Position numbers and translations under genes: made by a program. Under the pieces are notes generated by a model that had not been told where the DNA came from, did no database searches, and saw nothing but the letters and a program-made list of their open reading frames with translations. This document shows positions 1-7,464 of a DNA stretch of 64,000 bases, in pieces. Within the stretch, counting starts at the first letter, position 1. Every line of letters begins with the position of its first letter. The stretch comes from Amycolatopsis mongoliensis (GTDB taxonomy: Bacteria; Actinomycetota; Actinomycetes; Mycobacteriales; Pseudonocardiaceae), in contig NZ_CP127295.1 in the NCBI RefSeq assembly GCF_030285665.1, forward strand, positions 7,936,001 through 8,000,000, written 5' to 3'.

Positions 1-1
1 G

Positions 2-391
2 TCCCGCGACGAGCTGGTGCGCAGCATCGTCCAGCCCATGCTCGACGACGGCGAGAACTTCCTCCTCGCCCAGGAGGCCCGCGGCGACGCGCCGGTGCGC
101 GAGCTGATCGAAGGGTTCTTCGACTTCAACTACCGCCACCGCGCGGACGTGATCATGCTGCTGGCCGAGATGCCGACGCTGGCCGACCTCGGGCTCATCG
201 ACCGGGTGCTCGGCTGGCGAACCCGGCTCACCGAGCTGATCTGCGGCCCTTCGCCGGCCCTCGAGCAGCAGGCGCGCGCGATCCTGGCACTGGGCGGCCT
301 GCAGGACGTCTGCATGCAGTTCCCCGACACCCCGGTCGACGAGCTCAAGGCCGCGGCGGTCGCCGGAGCCCTCGACGCACTCGGCCGCTAA
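2..391 (+). CDS. TetR-family regulator, C-terminal part (5' cut by window edge)
   Basis: The open frame runs in from the left edge without an upstream stop, so the gene begins outside the window; the GTG at 17 is an internal codon of the same frame. The visible ~130 residues are helical, with the segment ELIEGFFDFNYRHRADVIML, and look like the ligand-binding/dimerisation half of a TetR regulator. The DNA-binding helix-turn-helix is not in view, so the family call is moderate. The stop at 391 overlaps by 4 bases the stop of the convergent acyl-CoA dehydrogenase gene. Target and ligand cannot be told. Confidence 0.55.
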   Translation, partial: SRDELVRSIVQPMLDDGENFLLAQEARGDAPVRELIEGFFDFNYRHRADVIMLLAEMPTLADLGLIDRVLGWRTRLTELICGPSPALEQQARAILALGGLQDVCMQFPDTPVDELKAAAVAGALDALGR

Positions 392-2010
392 CGCACCGCG
401 GCGCGCTCGATGATCGCGCCCGTGTCCACGCCGGCCGGCAGCGTGCCGAACGCGATGCCCCAGTCGCCGCCGAAGCGGGACGCGCAGAACGCGTCCGCGA
501 CCGCCGGGTGGCCGTGGCGCACCAGCAGCGATCCCTGCAGCACCAGCGCCATCGCCTCGACCACCCGCCGCGCCCGGTACTCGATCGCGCCGAGGTCGGT
601 CAGCTCCTTGCGGACGCGGTCCACGGCGTCGTCCAGCCGCGCGTCGCCACCGGCCGCCTGCTCGACCTCGGCGAAGAACGCCGCGACCGACTCCGGCTGC
701 TTCCCCATGGCGCGCAACGCGTCCAGCGCGGCGACGTTGCCCGAACCCTCCCAGATCGACGACAGCGGTGCCTCGCGGTAGAGCCGCGGCATGCCCGACT
801 CCTCGACGTACCCGTTGCCGCCGAAGCATTCGAGCGCCTCGGCCGCGTGCATCGGGGCCCGCTTGCACACCCAGTACTTCGACACCGCCAGCCCGAGCCG
901 CCGGAACGCCTGCTCCTGCGCGTCGTCGCGCCGGTCGCCCGCCGCGGCCAGCCGCATCGCCACCGTCGTGGCCGCCTCGGACTCGAGCACGAGATCCGCG
1001 AGCACGTTCGCCATCAGCGGCTGATCGACCAGCGCCTTGCCGAACGCGTGCCGGTGGGTCGCGTGGTGGACCGCGCGCACCGCGCCCAGCCGCATGCCGG
1101 ACGCGCTGCCCAGCGTGCAGTCCAGGCGGGTGTTGTTGACCATCTCGATGATCGTGCGGACCCCGCGGCCCTCCTCGCCGACGAGCCAGCCCACGGCGTT
1201 GTCGTACTCGACCTCCGACGACGCGTTCGACCGGTTGCCCAGCTTGTCCTTCAGCCGCTGCAACCGGATCGGGTTGCGCGAGCCGTCCGGCAGGACGCGG
1301 GGGAGCAGGAAGCACGACAGCCCGCCGGGAGCCTGGGCCAGGGTCAGGAACATGTCCGACATCGGCGCCGAGGTGAACCACTTGTGCCCGACGAGGGTGT
1401 AGCTGCCCTCGGCACTCGGGGTGGCCGTGGTCGTGTTGGCGCGGACGTCGGAGCCGCCCTGCTTCTCCGTCATCGACATGCCCGCGATCAGGCCGCGCTT
1501 GGTGCTCGGCTCGCGCAGCCCGAAGTCGTACCCGGTCGCCGCCAGCAGCGGCTCGTACCGCGCGGCCAGCTCCGGGTTGGCCCGCAACGCCGGGATCGCC
1601 GCGTAGGTCATCGAGATCGGGCAGCTGTGGCCGGCTTCGACCTGGCCCCAGACGTAGAACTTCGCCGCCCGGGCCGCGTGCACGCCCTCACGCGGGTCCT
1701 GCCACGGCGTGCCGTGCAGCCCGTGGGACACCGCGACGGTCATCAGGTCGTGCCAGTACGGGTGGAACTCGACCTCGTCGACCCGGTGCCCGTACCGGTC
1801 GTGGGTGCGCAGCACCGGCTCGTTCTCGTTGACCACGCGGCCCCACTCCTGGGCCTGCTCGCTCCCGGCCAGCCGGCCCAGCTCGTGCAGCTCGTCCGAT
1901 GCCCAGCCCGCACCGGCGCGCTCGAGCCCGGCCAGCAGCGCGGGGTCGTCGGCGACGTCGTGGCCGGCCAGCGGCGGGACCTGGTTGGTGACCTCATGCG
2001 TGGCGGGCAT
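388..2010 (-). CDS. AidB-like acyl-CoA dehydrogenase family flavoprotein
   Basis: 540 residues, close to the length of E. coli AidB (541) and longer than ordinary acyl-CoA dehydrogenases (~380). The flavin-binding signature MTEKQGGSDVR is at residues 180-190, a form typical of the AidB branch, followed by HKWFTSAPMSDMF and a C-terminal helical region with FGGNGYVEESGMPRLYREAP. AidB proteins bind FAD and DNA and are linked to alkylation damage; the true substrate of most family members is unknown. The ATG start overlaps by 17 bp the end of the upstream TetR gene, so the two are co-transcribed and probably translationally coupled. The TetR likely controls this enzyme. Confidence 0.85.
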   Translation of the reverse strand: MPATHEVTNQVPPLAGHDVADDPALLAGLERAGAGWASDELHELGRLAGSEQAQEWGRVVNENEPVLRTHDRYGHRVDEVEFHPYWHDLMTVAVSHGLHGTPWQDPREGVHAARAAKFYVWGQVEAGHSCPISMTYAAIPALRANPELAARYEPLLAATGYDFGLREPSTKRGLIAGMSMTEKQGGSDVRANTTTATPSAEGSYTLVGHKWFTSAPMSDMFLTLAQAPGGLSCFLLPRVLPDGSRNPIRLQRLKDKLGNRSNASSEVEYDNAVGWLVGEEGRGVRTIIEMVNNTRLDCTLGSASGMRLGAVRAVHHATHRHAFGKALVDQPLMANVLADLVLESEAATTVAMRLAAAGDRRDDAQEQAFRRLGLAVSKYWVCKRAPMHAAEALECFGGNGYVEESGMPRLYREAPLSSIWEGSGNVAALDALRAMGKQPESVAAFFAEVEQAAGGDARLDDAVDRVRKELTDLGAIEYRARRVVEAMALVLQGSLLVRHGHPAVADAFCASRFGGDWGIAFGTLPAGVDTGAIIERAAVR

Positions 2011-2599
2011 CGGAACCTCCTAGAGCGCGGACGACGAACGTGCGGAGCTCGGCGACGTCACCGGCGTTGCCGCTGGTCAACGGCCCGATCAGGACTTCGG
2101 CGGCGGCACCCACCAGGGCGGCGGCGGTCAGCCGGCCGTCCTGCGGCGGCAACGCGCCTTCACGCACCCCGGCCGCGACGTGCTCGGCGACGACCTCGGT
2201 GAACGCCCGCCGGAACTCGAGCCGTTCGGCGTCGATCCGCGCGTCGACCGGCTCGGCCAGCAGGGCGTAGGCCTGGCGGGGCGCCTTGAGTGCGCGCTGG
2301 GCGAACGTCTCGAACACCGCCAGCACCCGCTCGGCGGGTTCACCGGGCTGCGCGGACGCGGCCCGGACCGCCTCGACCTCCCGCGTCACGACCTGCCGGA
2401 ACACGTGCACGACCAGGTCGGCCTTGGTGGGGAAGTGCCGGTAGACGCTCCCGACGGCCACTCCCGCGCGCTCCGCGACCGCCGCGACCGAGCAGCCGCC
2501 GTAGCCGTGTTCGGCCAGCTGGCGCGTCGCCGCGGCGACGATCGTCTCGCGCTGGGCGTCGAGACGTTCCTGGACCTTCGGGGTGCGGCGGTAGGGCAC
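1994..2599 (-). CDS. TetR-family regulator upstream of the AidB-like gene
   Basis: 201 residues. The N-terminal helix-turn-helix is clear: TIVAAATRQLAEHGYGGCSV then VAERAGVAVGSVYRHFPTKA around residues 19-60, the standard TetR recognition helix pattern. The rest is an alpha-helical ligand domain. The start is GTG at 2599. The gene is first in a two-gene unit with the AidB-like dehydrogenase, overlapping it by 17 bp, so it is probably a local repressor. It lies 33 bp downstream of the SRPBCC gene on the same strand, with its own promoter-like sequence in the gap. Confidence 0.85.
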   Translation of the reverse strand: MPYRRTPKVQERLDAQRETIVAAATRQLAEHGYGGCSVAAVAERAGVAVGSVYRHFPTKADLVVHVFRQVVTREVEAVRAASAQPGEPAERVLAVFETFAQRALKAPRQAYALLAEPVDARIDAERLEFRRAFTEVVAEHVAAGVREGALPPQDGRLTAAALVGAAAEVLIGPLTSGNAGDVAELRTFVVRALGGSDARHA

Positions 2600-2604
2600 G
2601 CCAA

Positions 2605-2636
2605 GAAGTGAAGCACCGATTCATTACTTCAGTCAA
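2605..2636 (-). promoter_or_regulatory. Candidate promoter/operator of the TetR-AidB unit
   Basis: On the minus strand TTGACT (2636-2631) is followed after 18 bp by TTCACT (2612-2607), a reasonable sigma70-type promoter for the gene starting at 2599. The same bases hold an imperfect dyad: TGAA (2609-2612) and TTCA (2620-2623) inside GAAGT (2605-2609) and ACTTC (2626-2630). A dyad over a promoter next to a tetR gene suggests autoregulation. Symmetry is imperfect, so this is an inference. Confidence 0.35.
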
Positions 2637-3109
2637 CGCTCCAGCAGCCGCTTCGCGCCCCGGATCTCGGCCTCGACGTCAGCCGGCAGCTTCCGCCGCA
2701 GGATCGGCTCCGCCAGCCAGCGCAGGGGAGCGGGGAACCCGAACGCGATCCGCCGTGTCACCCGGACCCCGCCAGACACCGGCACGCACGCGAAGGAAGC
2801 TTCGAACGTCGAGAACCGCCGGACCAGCCGGTTCTCCGGCCGGTCGGGGAGGCGGACGTCCACGCGCTCACCCGGCGTCAGCGTCATCCGCGACACGATC
2901 TTCGGGCCCGGCCCCAGCCCGGGCAGCACCGAGCGGAACCGGAACTCGGCGACCTCCCCGTCCCGGTGCACCCAGTCGACGCGTCCCAGCTTGCGGTCGA
3001 CCTCCGCGTACCGCCGCGGGTCCATGACCAGCGCGAGGAAGGCCTCCGGCGGGCACGACACGGTCTCTTCCACGGTCACTTCCACCAAAGAAAGAGAGTA
3101 GTCTCTCAC
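2633..3109 (-). CDS. SRPBCC (START/polyketide-cyclase-like) family protein
   Basis: About 158 residues with the beta-strand/helix pattern of SRPBCC small-molecule-binding proteins: an opening strand VEETVSCPPEAFLALVMDP, a middle region of strands (FRFRSVLPGLGPGPKIVSRM), and a C-terminal helix after FPAPLRWLAEPILRRKLPAD. Resembles DUF2505/polyketide-cyclase-type members; ligand unknown. The GTG at 3109 gives the longest protein, but GTG codons at 3085 and 3079 lie nearer the conserved strand and could be the true start. The gene is divergent from the TetR gene at 3112 with almost no spacer, so that TetR probably regulates both. Confidence 0.65.
   Translation of the reverse strand: MRDYSLSLVEVTVEETVSCPPEAFLALVMDPRRYAEVDRKLGRVDWVHRDGEVAEFRFRSVLPGLGPGPKIVSRMTLTPGERVDVRLPDRPENRLVRRFSTFEASFACVPVSGGVRVTRRIAFGFPAPLRWLAEPILRRKLPADVEAEIRGAKRLLER
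3094..3107. promoter_or_regulatory. Inverted repeat at the SRPBCC/TetR divergent junction (candidate TetR operator)
   Basis: GAGAG (3094-3098) and CTCTC (3103-3107) form a 5-bp-arm dyad around TAGT. It sits directly before the ATG of the TetR gene (3112) and over the start of the divergent SRPBCC frame. Position and symmetry fit an autoregulatory TetR operator; the arms are short. Confidence 0.4.
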
Positions 3110-3111
3110 TT

Positions 3112-3723
3112 ATGGCGCGAACAACCCCCGGCGTCACCCGCCGCCGCATCCTCGACGAGGCCGTCCACCTCTTCGCCACCCGTGGCTACGACACGACCTC
3201 CGTCGCCGACATCCAGACCGCGTGCGGCCTCAACCCCGGCTCCGGCGCGCTCTACAAGCACTTCCCCTCGAAGGCCGCACTCCTGGAAGCGGCCGTGCAC
3301 GACAACCTCGACCGGCTCGCCGCCCGCGCCGCCGAAACCGCCGACGCCCGGCTGCCCGACGACCCCCGCGAGGCACTGCGCGTGCTCGCCGACGTCGTCT
3401 GGGCCTTCCTGGCCGCCGACCGCGACCTCGTCCGCCTGATGATCCGCGAGTTCACCGGCTTCCCGGACCTGTTCGAGCGCATGTGGCAGGGCGTCGTCGC
3501 GTCGGTCTACCGCCGCGGCACCGAATGGATCACCACCCTGCGAGACCAGGGGAGAGCCCGCGTCAGCGACCCGGAGGCGACCGCGGCCGTGCTCGTCGCC
3601 GCCCTGACGTACTACCCGATCCTCGACGTCCTCATCGGACACACCCCCGGCGACCTCGCCCCGGACCGCTTCCTCGCCGCCTGGCTCGACTCCTCCGTCA
3701 AAGCCCTCGACCTGCGCGACTGA
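3112..3723 (+). CDS. TetR-family regulator
   Basis: 203 residues. The DNA-binding domain is at the N-terminus: ARTTPGVTRRRILDEAVHLF, then RGYDTTSVADIQTACGLNPG and ALYKHFPSKAALLEAAV (about residues 2-60). The C-terminal domain contains LMIREFTGFPDLFERMW, a pattern of a common TetR C-terminal family. It starts 5 bp after the dyad at 3094-3107 and is divergent from the SRPBCC gene, which is its likely co-regulated partner. Its 3' end overlaps the convergent kinase-like gene by 26 bp. Confidence 0.85.
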   Translation: MARTTPGVTRRRILDEAVHLFATRGYDTTSVADIQTACGLNPGSGALYKHFPSKAALLEAAVHDNLDRLAARAAETADARLPDDPREALRVLADVVWAFLAADRDLVRLMIREFTGFPDLFERMWQGVVASVYRRGTEWITTLRDQGRARVSDPEATAAVLVAALTYYPILDVLIGHTPGDLAPDRFLAAWLDSSVKALDLRD

Positions 3724-4153
3724 GGAACACCCGCACGGCCCGCGGCGACCGCAGCTCCACGACGTCCACATCGGACACCGCGAGCACCCGCCGCACCTCC
3801 GGCAGATGCCGCCACCGGTAGGTCAGGAGCCACGACCAGAAGTCCCACCGCTCACGACCCCGCCGCAACGCCCGCCACGCACACCGCAGCGGCGACGGGT
3901 TCAGCAGCACCGCTGTGTCCGCCGCCGCGGCCCGGACCTCCAGCGCGTCGTACGGACCGAGGTCACCGTCCAGGATCCACTTCGGACCCGCGACCAGCTC
4001 CCGCTGCCGCACACCCCAGTCCACCCGCGACCACCCCACGGGCCAGAACACGCTGTCCAGCTCCACCACCGGCAACCCGGTCCGCGCCCCGAGCCGCCGC
4101 GCGAACGTCGACTTCCCGGCCCCGCCGCACCCCAGCACCAGCACCCGCTCCAC
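3698..4153 (-). CDS. P-loop NTPase of the adenylate-kinase/FlaR-like 'topology modulation' type
   Basis: 151 residues from the GTG at 4153, chosen because it precedes the first beta strand and Walker A directly (VERVLVLGCGGAGKSTFARR, residues 1-20, with GCGGAGKST as the P-loop). After it come LPVVELDSVFW and WILDGDLGPYD, the second-strand and lid patterns of nucleoside-kinase-like proteins annotated as topology modulation protein or FlaR-like adenylate kinase. A small phosphotransferase is likely; the acceptor is unknown. The open frame extends much further upstream only as antisense of the SDR gene. Its start is divergent from that gene. Confidence 0.7.
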   Translation of the reverse strand: MERVLVLGCGGAGKSTFARRLGARTGLPVVELDSVFWPVGWSRVDWGVRQRELVAGPKWILDGDLGPYDALEVRAAAADTAVLLNPSPLRCAWRALRRGRERWDFWSWLLTYRWRHLPEVRRVLAVSDVDVVELRSPRAVRVFLSRAGRGL

Positions 4154-4169
4154 CCCGCCATTCTCGCGC

Positions 4170-4200
4170 TTGCGCTGGAGCGCACTCCAGCTCCTACCGT
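4170..4200 (+). promoter_or_regulatory. MerR-type promoter with 19-bp spacer and internal dyad
   Basis: TTGCGC (4170-4175) and TACCGT (4195-4200) are 19 bp apart, the over-long spacing that MerR-family activators correct by twisting DNA. Within the spacer is a perfect dyad, GCTGGAG (4174-4180), CGCA, CTCCAGC (4185-4191). The SDR start codon at 4208 is only 7 bp beyond the -10, so the transcript is probably leaderless. No merR gene is visible nearby, so the activator would act from elsewhere. Confidence 0.65.
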
Positions 4201-4207
4201 CGACACC

Positions 4208-5191
4208 ATGACCACTCCGCAGCACAAGATCGGCTCCGGCTCCGGCTCCGGCTTCGGCGCCACCAGCACCGCGGCCGAAGTGCTCACCGGCCTCGACCTG
4301 ACCGGGAAGCTCGCCCTCGTCACCGGCGGCTACTCCGGCATCGGCCTGGAAACCACCCACGCCCTCGTGAACGCCGGCGCCCACGTCGTCGTCCCCGCCC
4401 GCCGGCGCACCACGGCCGAGGAAGCCCTCGCCGGGACCACGAACACCGAGGTCGACGAACTCGACCTCGCCGACCTCGACAGCGTCCGAGCCTTCGCCGG
4501 CCGCTTCCTCGCCACCGGCCGCCACCTCGACCTCCTCATCGGCAGCGCCGGCGTCATGGCCTGCCCCGAAACCCGCGTCGGCCCCGGCTGGGAAGCCCAG
4601 TTCGCCACCAACCACCTCGGCCACTTCGCCCTGGTCAACCACCTCTGGCCGGCCATCGCCGACGGCGCCCGCGTCATCTCCGTCTCCTCGCGTGGGCACC
4701 ACTTCTCACCGATCCGCTGGGACGACGTCCACTTCGGACACGGCTACGACCGGTGGCTCGCCTACGGCCAGGCCAAGACCGCCAACGTCCTGTTCGCCGT
4801 CCACCTCGACCGGCTCGGCCGCGACCGCGGCGTGCGGGCCTTCGCCCTGCACCCCGGCTCGATCATGACCAACCTCCTGCGCCACGTCCCGCGCGACGAG
4901 TGGCGCGGGAACGGCTGGCTCGACGAGCAGGGCAACCCCACCGCCTACTTCAAGACACCCGAAGCCGGCGCCGCCACCCAGGTCTGGGCCGCCACCTCAC
5001 CCCAGCTCGACGGCATGGGCGGGGTCTACCTCGAAGACTGCGACATCGCCGAACCCGCGAGCGAAGACGACGGAGTCACCGAGGTCCGCCACCGCGTCGG
5101 CGTCCGCGCCTACGCCATCGACCCCGAGCAGGCCGCGCGACTCTGGGCACTGTCGGCCGACCTCACCGGAACCGACGCTATTTCCCGGTGA
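4208..5191 (+). CDS. Short-chain dehydrogenase/reductase (WW-oxidoreductase/retinol-dehydrogenase-like)
   Basis: 327 residues from the ATG at 4208, right after the MerR-type promoter. The Rossmann fold is plain: GKLALVTGGYSGIGLETT gives the TGxxxGIG NAD(P)-binding motif, LIGSAGVMACP replaces the NNAG motif, and YGQAKTANVL supplies the catalytic YxxxK with an upstream serine in VISVSSRG. Size and motifs fit the extended retinol-dehydrogenase-like SDRs. A Ser/Gly-rich N-terminal tail precedes the domain. Substrate unknown; the MerR-type promoter suggests induction by a small toxic or redox-active compound, which is inference. The 3' end overlaps the convergent DUF1345 gene by 14 bp. Confidence 0.88.
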   Translation: MTTPQHKIGSGSGSGFGATSTAAEVLTGLDLTGKLALVTGGYSGIGLETTHALVNAGAHVVVPARRRTTAEEALAGTTNTEVDELDLADLDSVRAFAGRFLATGRHLDLLIGSAGVMACPETRVGPGWEAQFATNHLGHFALVNHLWPAIADGARVISVSSRGHHFSPIRWDDVHFGHGYDRWLAYGQAKTANVLFAVHLDRLGRDRGVRAFALHPGSIMTNLLRHVPRDEWRGNGWLDEQGNPTAYFKTPEAGAATQVWAATSPQLDGMGGVYLEDCDIAEPASEDDGVTEVRHRVGVRAYAIDPEQAARLWALSADLTGTDAISR

Positions 5192-5819
5192 TCACGCCCA
5201 CCGCGATCCCCAGGATCGCCGTGTTGTACACGAACGACACCACGCTGTGCGTCAGCACCGTGTACCGGATCGGCCGCGCCTGGACCTCCACATCGGACGT
5301 CGCGAACGACGTCCCCACAGTGAAGGCGAAGTACGCGAAGTCCAGCAGGTTCGGCCGCTCCGTCGCCGGGAACCGCAACCCCGGCCCCGGAGCGGCCCGG
5401 TAGTGCAGGTGCGCGTACCGGTCCGCGTACCCGAAGTGCAGCAGGATCCACGCCGCCAGCACCGCCGGCACCGCACTGATCTGCAGCACCGACGCGTACT
5501 CACCGTCCTCCTCGGCGATCACGTCCGCCGCCAGGATCAGCAGCCCCGCCGACATCCCGACCACGCTCACCAGCAGCGTCGCCGCGAAACTCGACCGGCG
5601 CCCCAGCAGGCTGTGCAGCCACGTCGGCTCCGCGTCACCCACCAGCCGGTACCGCCGGATCCGCAGGACCCGCGTCATGATCACCGCCACCGCCAGCACG
5701 TCCCACGCCAGCAGGAACACCACGTCCAGCCCGGTGTCCGGCGCGACCAGCCACCCCAGCCCGAGCAGCACCAGCAGGAACTCCGCGCACTGGTACCAGA
5801 TCCTCCGCAGACGACGCAC
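5178..5819 (-). CDS. DUF1345-family integral membrane protein
   Basis: 213 residues, very hydrophobic, about five predicted membrane spans (around residues 8-48, 80-100, 113-133 and two near the C-terminus). The segments LLDFAYFAFTVGTSFATSDV and LTHSVVSFVYNTAILGIAVG match the conserved C-terminal half of DUF1345 proteins. The family is uncharacterised; the FTVGTSFATSD stretch somewhat resembles ion-channel pore regions. It starts with ATG at 5819 and is convergent with the SDR gene. No partner genes. Confidence 0.8.
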   Translation of the reverse strand: MRRLRRIWYQCAEFLLVLLGLGWLVAPDTGLDVVFLLAWDVLAVAVIMTRVLRIRRYRLVGDAEPTWLHSLLGRRSSFAATLLVSVVGMSAGLLILAADVIAEEDGEYASVLQISAVPAVLAAWILLHFGYADRYAHLHYRAAPGPGLRFPATERPNLLDFAYFAFTVGTSFATSDVEVQARPIRYTVLTHSVVSFVYNTAILGIAVGVITGK

Positions 5820-5868
5820 CGCGCGAAGCTAACGGTCCCCGCGCCCGACGGCACGCCGGATCACCTGG

Positions 5869-6426
5869 TCAGGTGGCCCGCGGCACCAGCGCCACCAGGT
5901 ACCGGCAGGGGAGCGACCCCGGGTTCGCGAACACCCGCTCCGGCTCGGTCCCCAGCTGCAGGCAGTCCCCGGCGTCCAGCTCGTGCACCTCGGCCCCCTC
6001 CCGGAGGCGCAGGTGCCCGTCCAGCACCCAGACCTGCTGGTGCAGGAACGCGCTCGCGAGCAACGGCACCTCCGCCCCCGCGGGCAGCTCGATCTCGACC
6101 AGCTCCAGCGGACGGCCGGCGGCGGGGGAGACCGCCCGCCGCCGGTACCCGGTGTCCGGATCCACCCACACCGGCTGGTCCGCCACCCGCACCAGCCGAC
6201 GCTCGTCGCCCTCGGCCCGCGCGATCAGCTCCGACAACGTCATCCCCAGCGCCGCCGACAGCTTCGCCAGCAACGCGGCCGTCGGCTGCACGTCACCCCG
6301 CTCGATCTTCCCGATCATCGCGCGCGACACCCCGGACGTCTCCGCCAGAGCCGCCGCCGAAAGACCTTGGGACGTCCGCGCCGCGTGCACGGTGGCGGCC
6401 AGGCGAGCAGTCAGGGGATCGGTCAT
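5869..6426 (-). CDS. XRE-family regulator with C-terminal cupin domain
   Basis: 185 residues. Residues ~1-70 are a lambda-Cro-type helix-turn-helix (TSQGLSAAALAETSGVSRAM then IGKIERGDVQPTAALLAKLS). Residues ~95-185 form a cupin barrel (VEIELPAGAEVPLLASAF, then VWVLDGHLRLREGAEVHELD and CLQLGTEPERVFANPGS). Such HTH-cupin proteins commonly repress adjacent transporters or enzymes in response to small metabolites. It is divergent from a phosphinothricin-acetyltransferase-like GNAT gene 41 bp away, so that gene is the probable target. A -10-like TATAGT ends about 8 bp before the ATG, so its transcript is probably leaderless. Confidence 0.88.
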   Translation of the reverse strand: MTDPLTARLAATVHAARTSQGLSAAALAETSGVSRAMIGKIERGDVQPTAALLAKLSAALGMTLSELIARAEGDERRLVRVADQPVWVDPDTGYRRRAVSPAAGRPLELVEIELPAGAEVPLLASAFLHQQVWVLDGHLRLREGAEVHELDAGDCLQLGTEPERVFANPGSLPCRYLVALVPRAT

Positions 6427-6468
6427 GGGTTGATACTATACGACCACTTCTGGCTACCATATGAGCCA
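6427..6468. promoter_or_regulatory. Divergent promoter region between XRE-cupin and GNAT genes
   Basis: Minus strand: TATAGT (6440-6435) ends 8 bp before the ATG at 6426. Plus strand: TTGATA (6430-6435) and TACCAT (6455-6460) precede the GNAT ATG at 6468. Both genes look leaderless. A dyad TGGCT (6451-6455) / AGCCA (6464-6468) covers the GNAT start point and could be the XRE regulator's operator. Confidence 0.45.
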
Positions 6469-6986
6469 TGCTGATCCGAGACGCCTCCACCGAAGACGCA
6501 GCCGCCTGCGCCGCCATCTACGCGCCCTACGTCACCGACACCGTCATCTCCTTCGAGGACGAACCACCCTCCACCACCGAGATGGCCCGCCGCATCACCG
6601 ACGCCCACGCCTGGTTCGTCGCCGAAGACGACGGCCACGTCGCCGGATTCGCCTACGCCCACCGCTTCGCCGAACGCGCCGCCTACCAGTGGTCGTGCGA
6701 GACGAGCATCTACCTCGAACCCGGCCGCCGCCGCACCGGCGCCGGCCGCGCACTGTACGAGACGCTGTTCGAACGACTGCGGGAGAACGGCTTCTGCCGC
6801 GCTTTCGCCGGCATGACGCTCCCGAACGAGGCGAGCGCCGGCCTGCACCGCGCACTCGGGTTCGAGCCGGCGGGCGTCTACCGGCGGGTCGGCTGGAAGC
6901 ACGGCGCGTGGCGTGACGTCGCCTGGGTCCAGAAAGACCTCAACGCAACCGATGGTTGCGTATCGCCGCCGGCACCGCTAACGTGA
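6468..6986 (+). CDS. GNAT N-acetyltransferase, phosphinothricin-acetyltransferase-like
   Basis: 172 residues, the usual PAT length. The N-terminal MLIRDASTEDAAACAAIYAP, the acetyl-CoA loop RRRTGAGRALYETL and the closing NEASAGLHRALGFEPAGVYR plus GWKHGAWRDVAW are all characteristic of the phosphinothricin/methionine-sulfone acetyltransferase branch. It transfers acetyl to the amine of an amino-acid-like toxin or metabolite; the natural substrate is not known. Probably controlled by the divergent XRE-cupin regulator. The last ~15 residues (after KDL) are non-conserved, and their DNA contains the first operator and promoter of the downstream SRPBCC-ArsR operon. Confidence 0.85.
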   Translation: MLIRDASTEDAAACAAIYAPYVTDTVISFEDEPPSTTEMARRITDAHAWFVAEDDGHVAGFAYAHRFAERAAYQWSCETSIYLEPGRRRTGAGRALYETLFERLRENGFCRAFAGMTLPNEASAGLHRALGFEPAGVYRRVGWKHGAWRDVAWVQKDLNATDGCVSPPAPLT

Positions 6987-7004
6987 CACGCAACCAAACG
7001 TTGC
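6944..7004 (+). promoter_or_regulatory. Promoter flanked by twin operators of the SRPBCC-ArsR-SRPBCC operon
   Basis: Two copies of GCAAC-N5-GTTGC lie at 6945-6959 (extended to a 7-bp-arm dyad at 6944-6960) and 6990-7004. TTGCGT (6956-6961) and TAACGT (6979-6984) form a promoter with a 17-bp spacer exactly between them. One operator therefore overlaps the -35 box and the other covers the transcription start. The ArsR encoded as second gene of the operon is the natural ligand of these sites. Confidence 0.7.
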
Positions 7005-7017
7005 ACTAGGAGCCGGC

Positions 7018-7464
7018 ATGGAATACGGAACCCTCGACCGCGAGATCCACATCGACGCCACCCCCGAGGTCGTCTTCGACGTCGTCAGCAGCCCCGAACA
7101 CCTCCGCGAATGGTGGCCCGACGAGGCCGAATACCCGGTCGAACCCGGGGGAGAAGGCCGGATCGGCTTCGGCGGCACCTGGGTCCGGTTCACCGTCGTC
7201 GACGCCATCCCCCCGAGACTCTTCTCCTTCCGCTGGACCCACGCCGAGGGGGAGACCGCCGCAACCGGCAACTCGAACCTCGTCGTCTTCGAACTCGAGC
7301 CGGCCGGCACCGGAACCCGCCTGCGGATGACCGAAAGCGGCTTCCGCGAACGCGGCTGGGACGAAGCCAAGATCGCCGCCGAGTACGCCGACCACGTCAG
7401 CGGCTGGGACTTCTTCCTGTCCCGCCTGCCCGCGTACGCCGTCAAGGTCGCGACCACCCCGTGA
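7018..7464 (+). CDS. SRPBCC / AHSA1-type domain protein
   Basis: 148 residues. It begins with the family's first strand (YGTLDREIHIDATPEVVFDV), then SPEHLREWWPDEAEYPVEPG and the tryptophan-bearing C-terminal helix (ADHVSGWDFFLSRLPAYAVK). This matches AHSA1-like activators or polyketide-cyclase-type proteins that bind hydrophobic ligands in a helix-grip fold. First gene of a three-gene operon behind the twin-operator promoter, with RBS AGGAG 7-11 bases before the ATG. It overlaps arsR by 4 bp (GTGA). AHSA1-ArsR pairs are common; the ligand and stress are unknown. Confidence 0.85.
   Translation: MEYGTLDREIHIDATPEVVFDVVSSPEHLREWWPDEAEYPVEPGGEGRIGFGGTWVRFTVVDAIPPRLFSFRWTHAEGETAATGNSNLVVFELEPAGTGTRLRMTESGFRERGWDEAKIAAEYADHVSGWDFFLSRLPAYAVKVATTP

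Noticed and set aside
508..2202. 564-codon plus-strand frame
   Set aside because: Antisense to the AidB-like gene, whose conserved motifs prove the minus strand.
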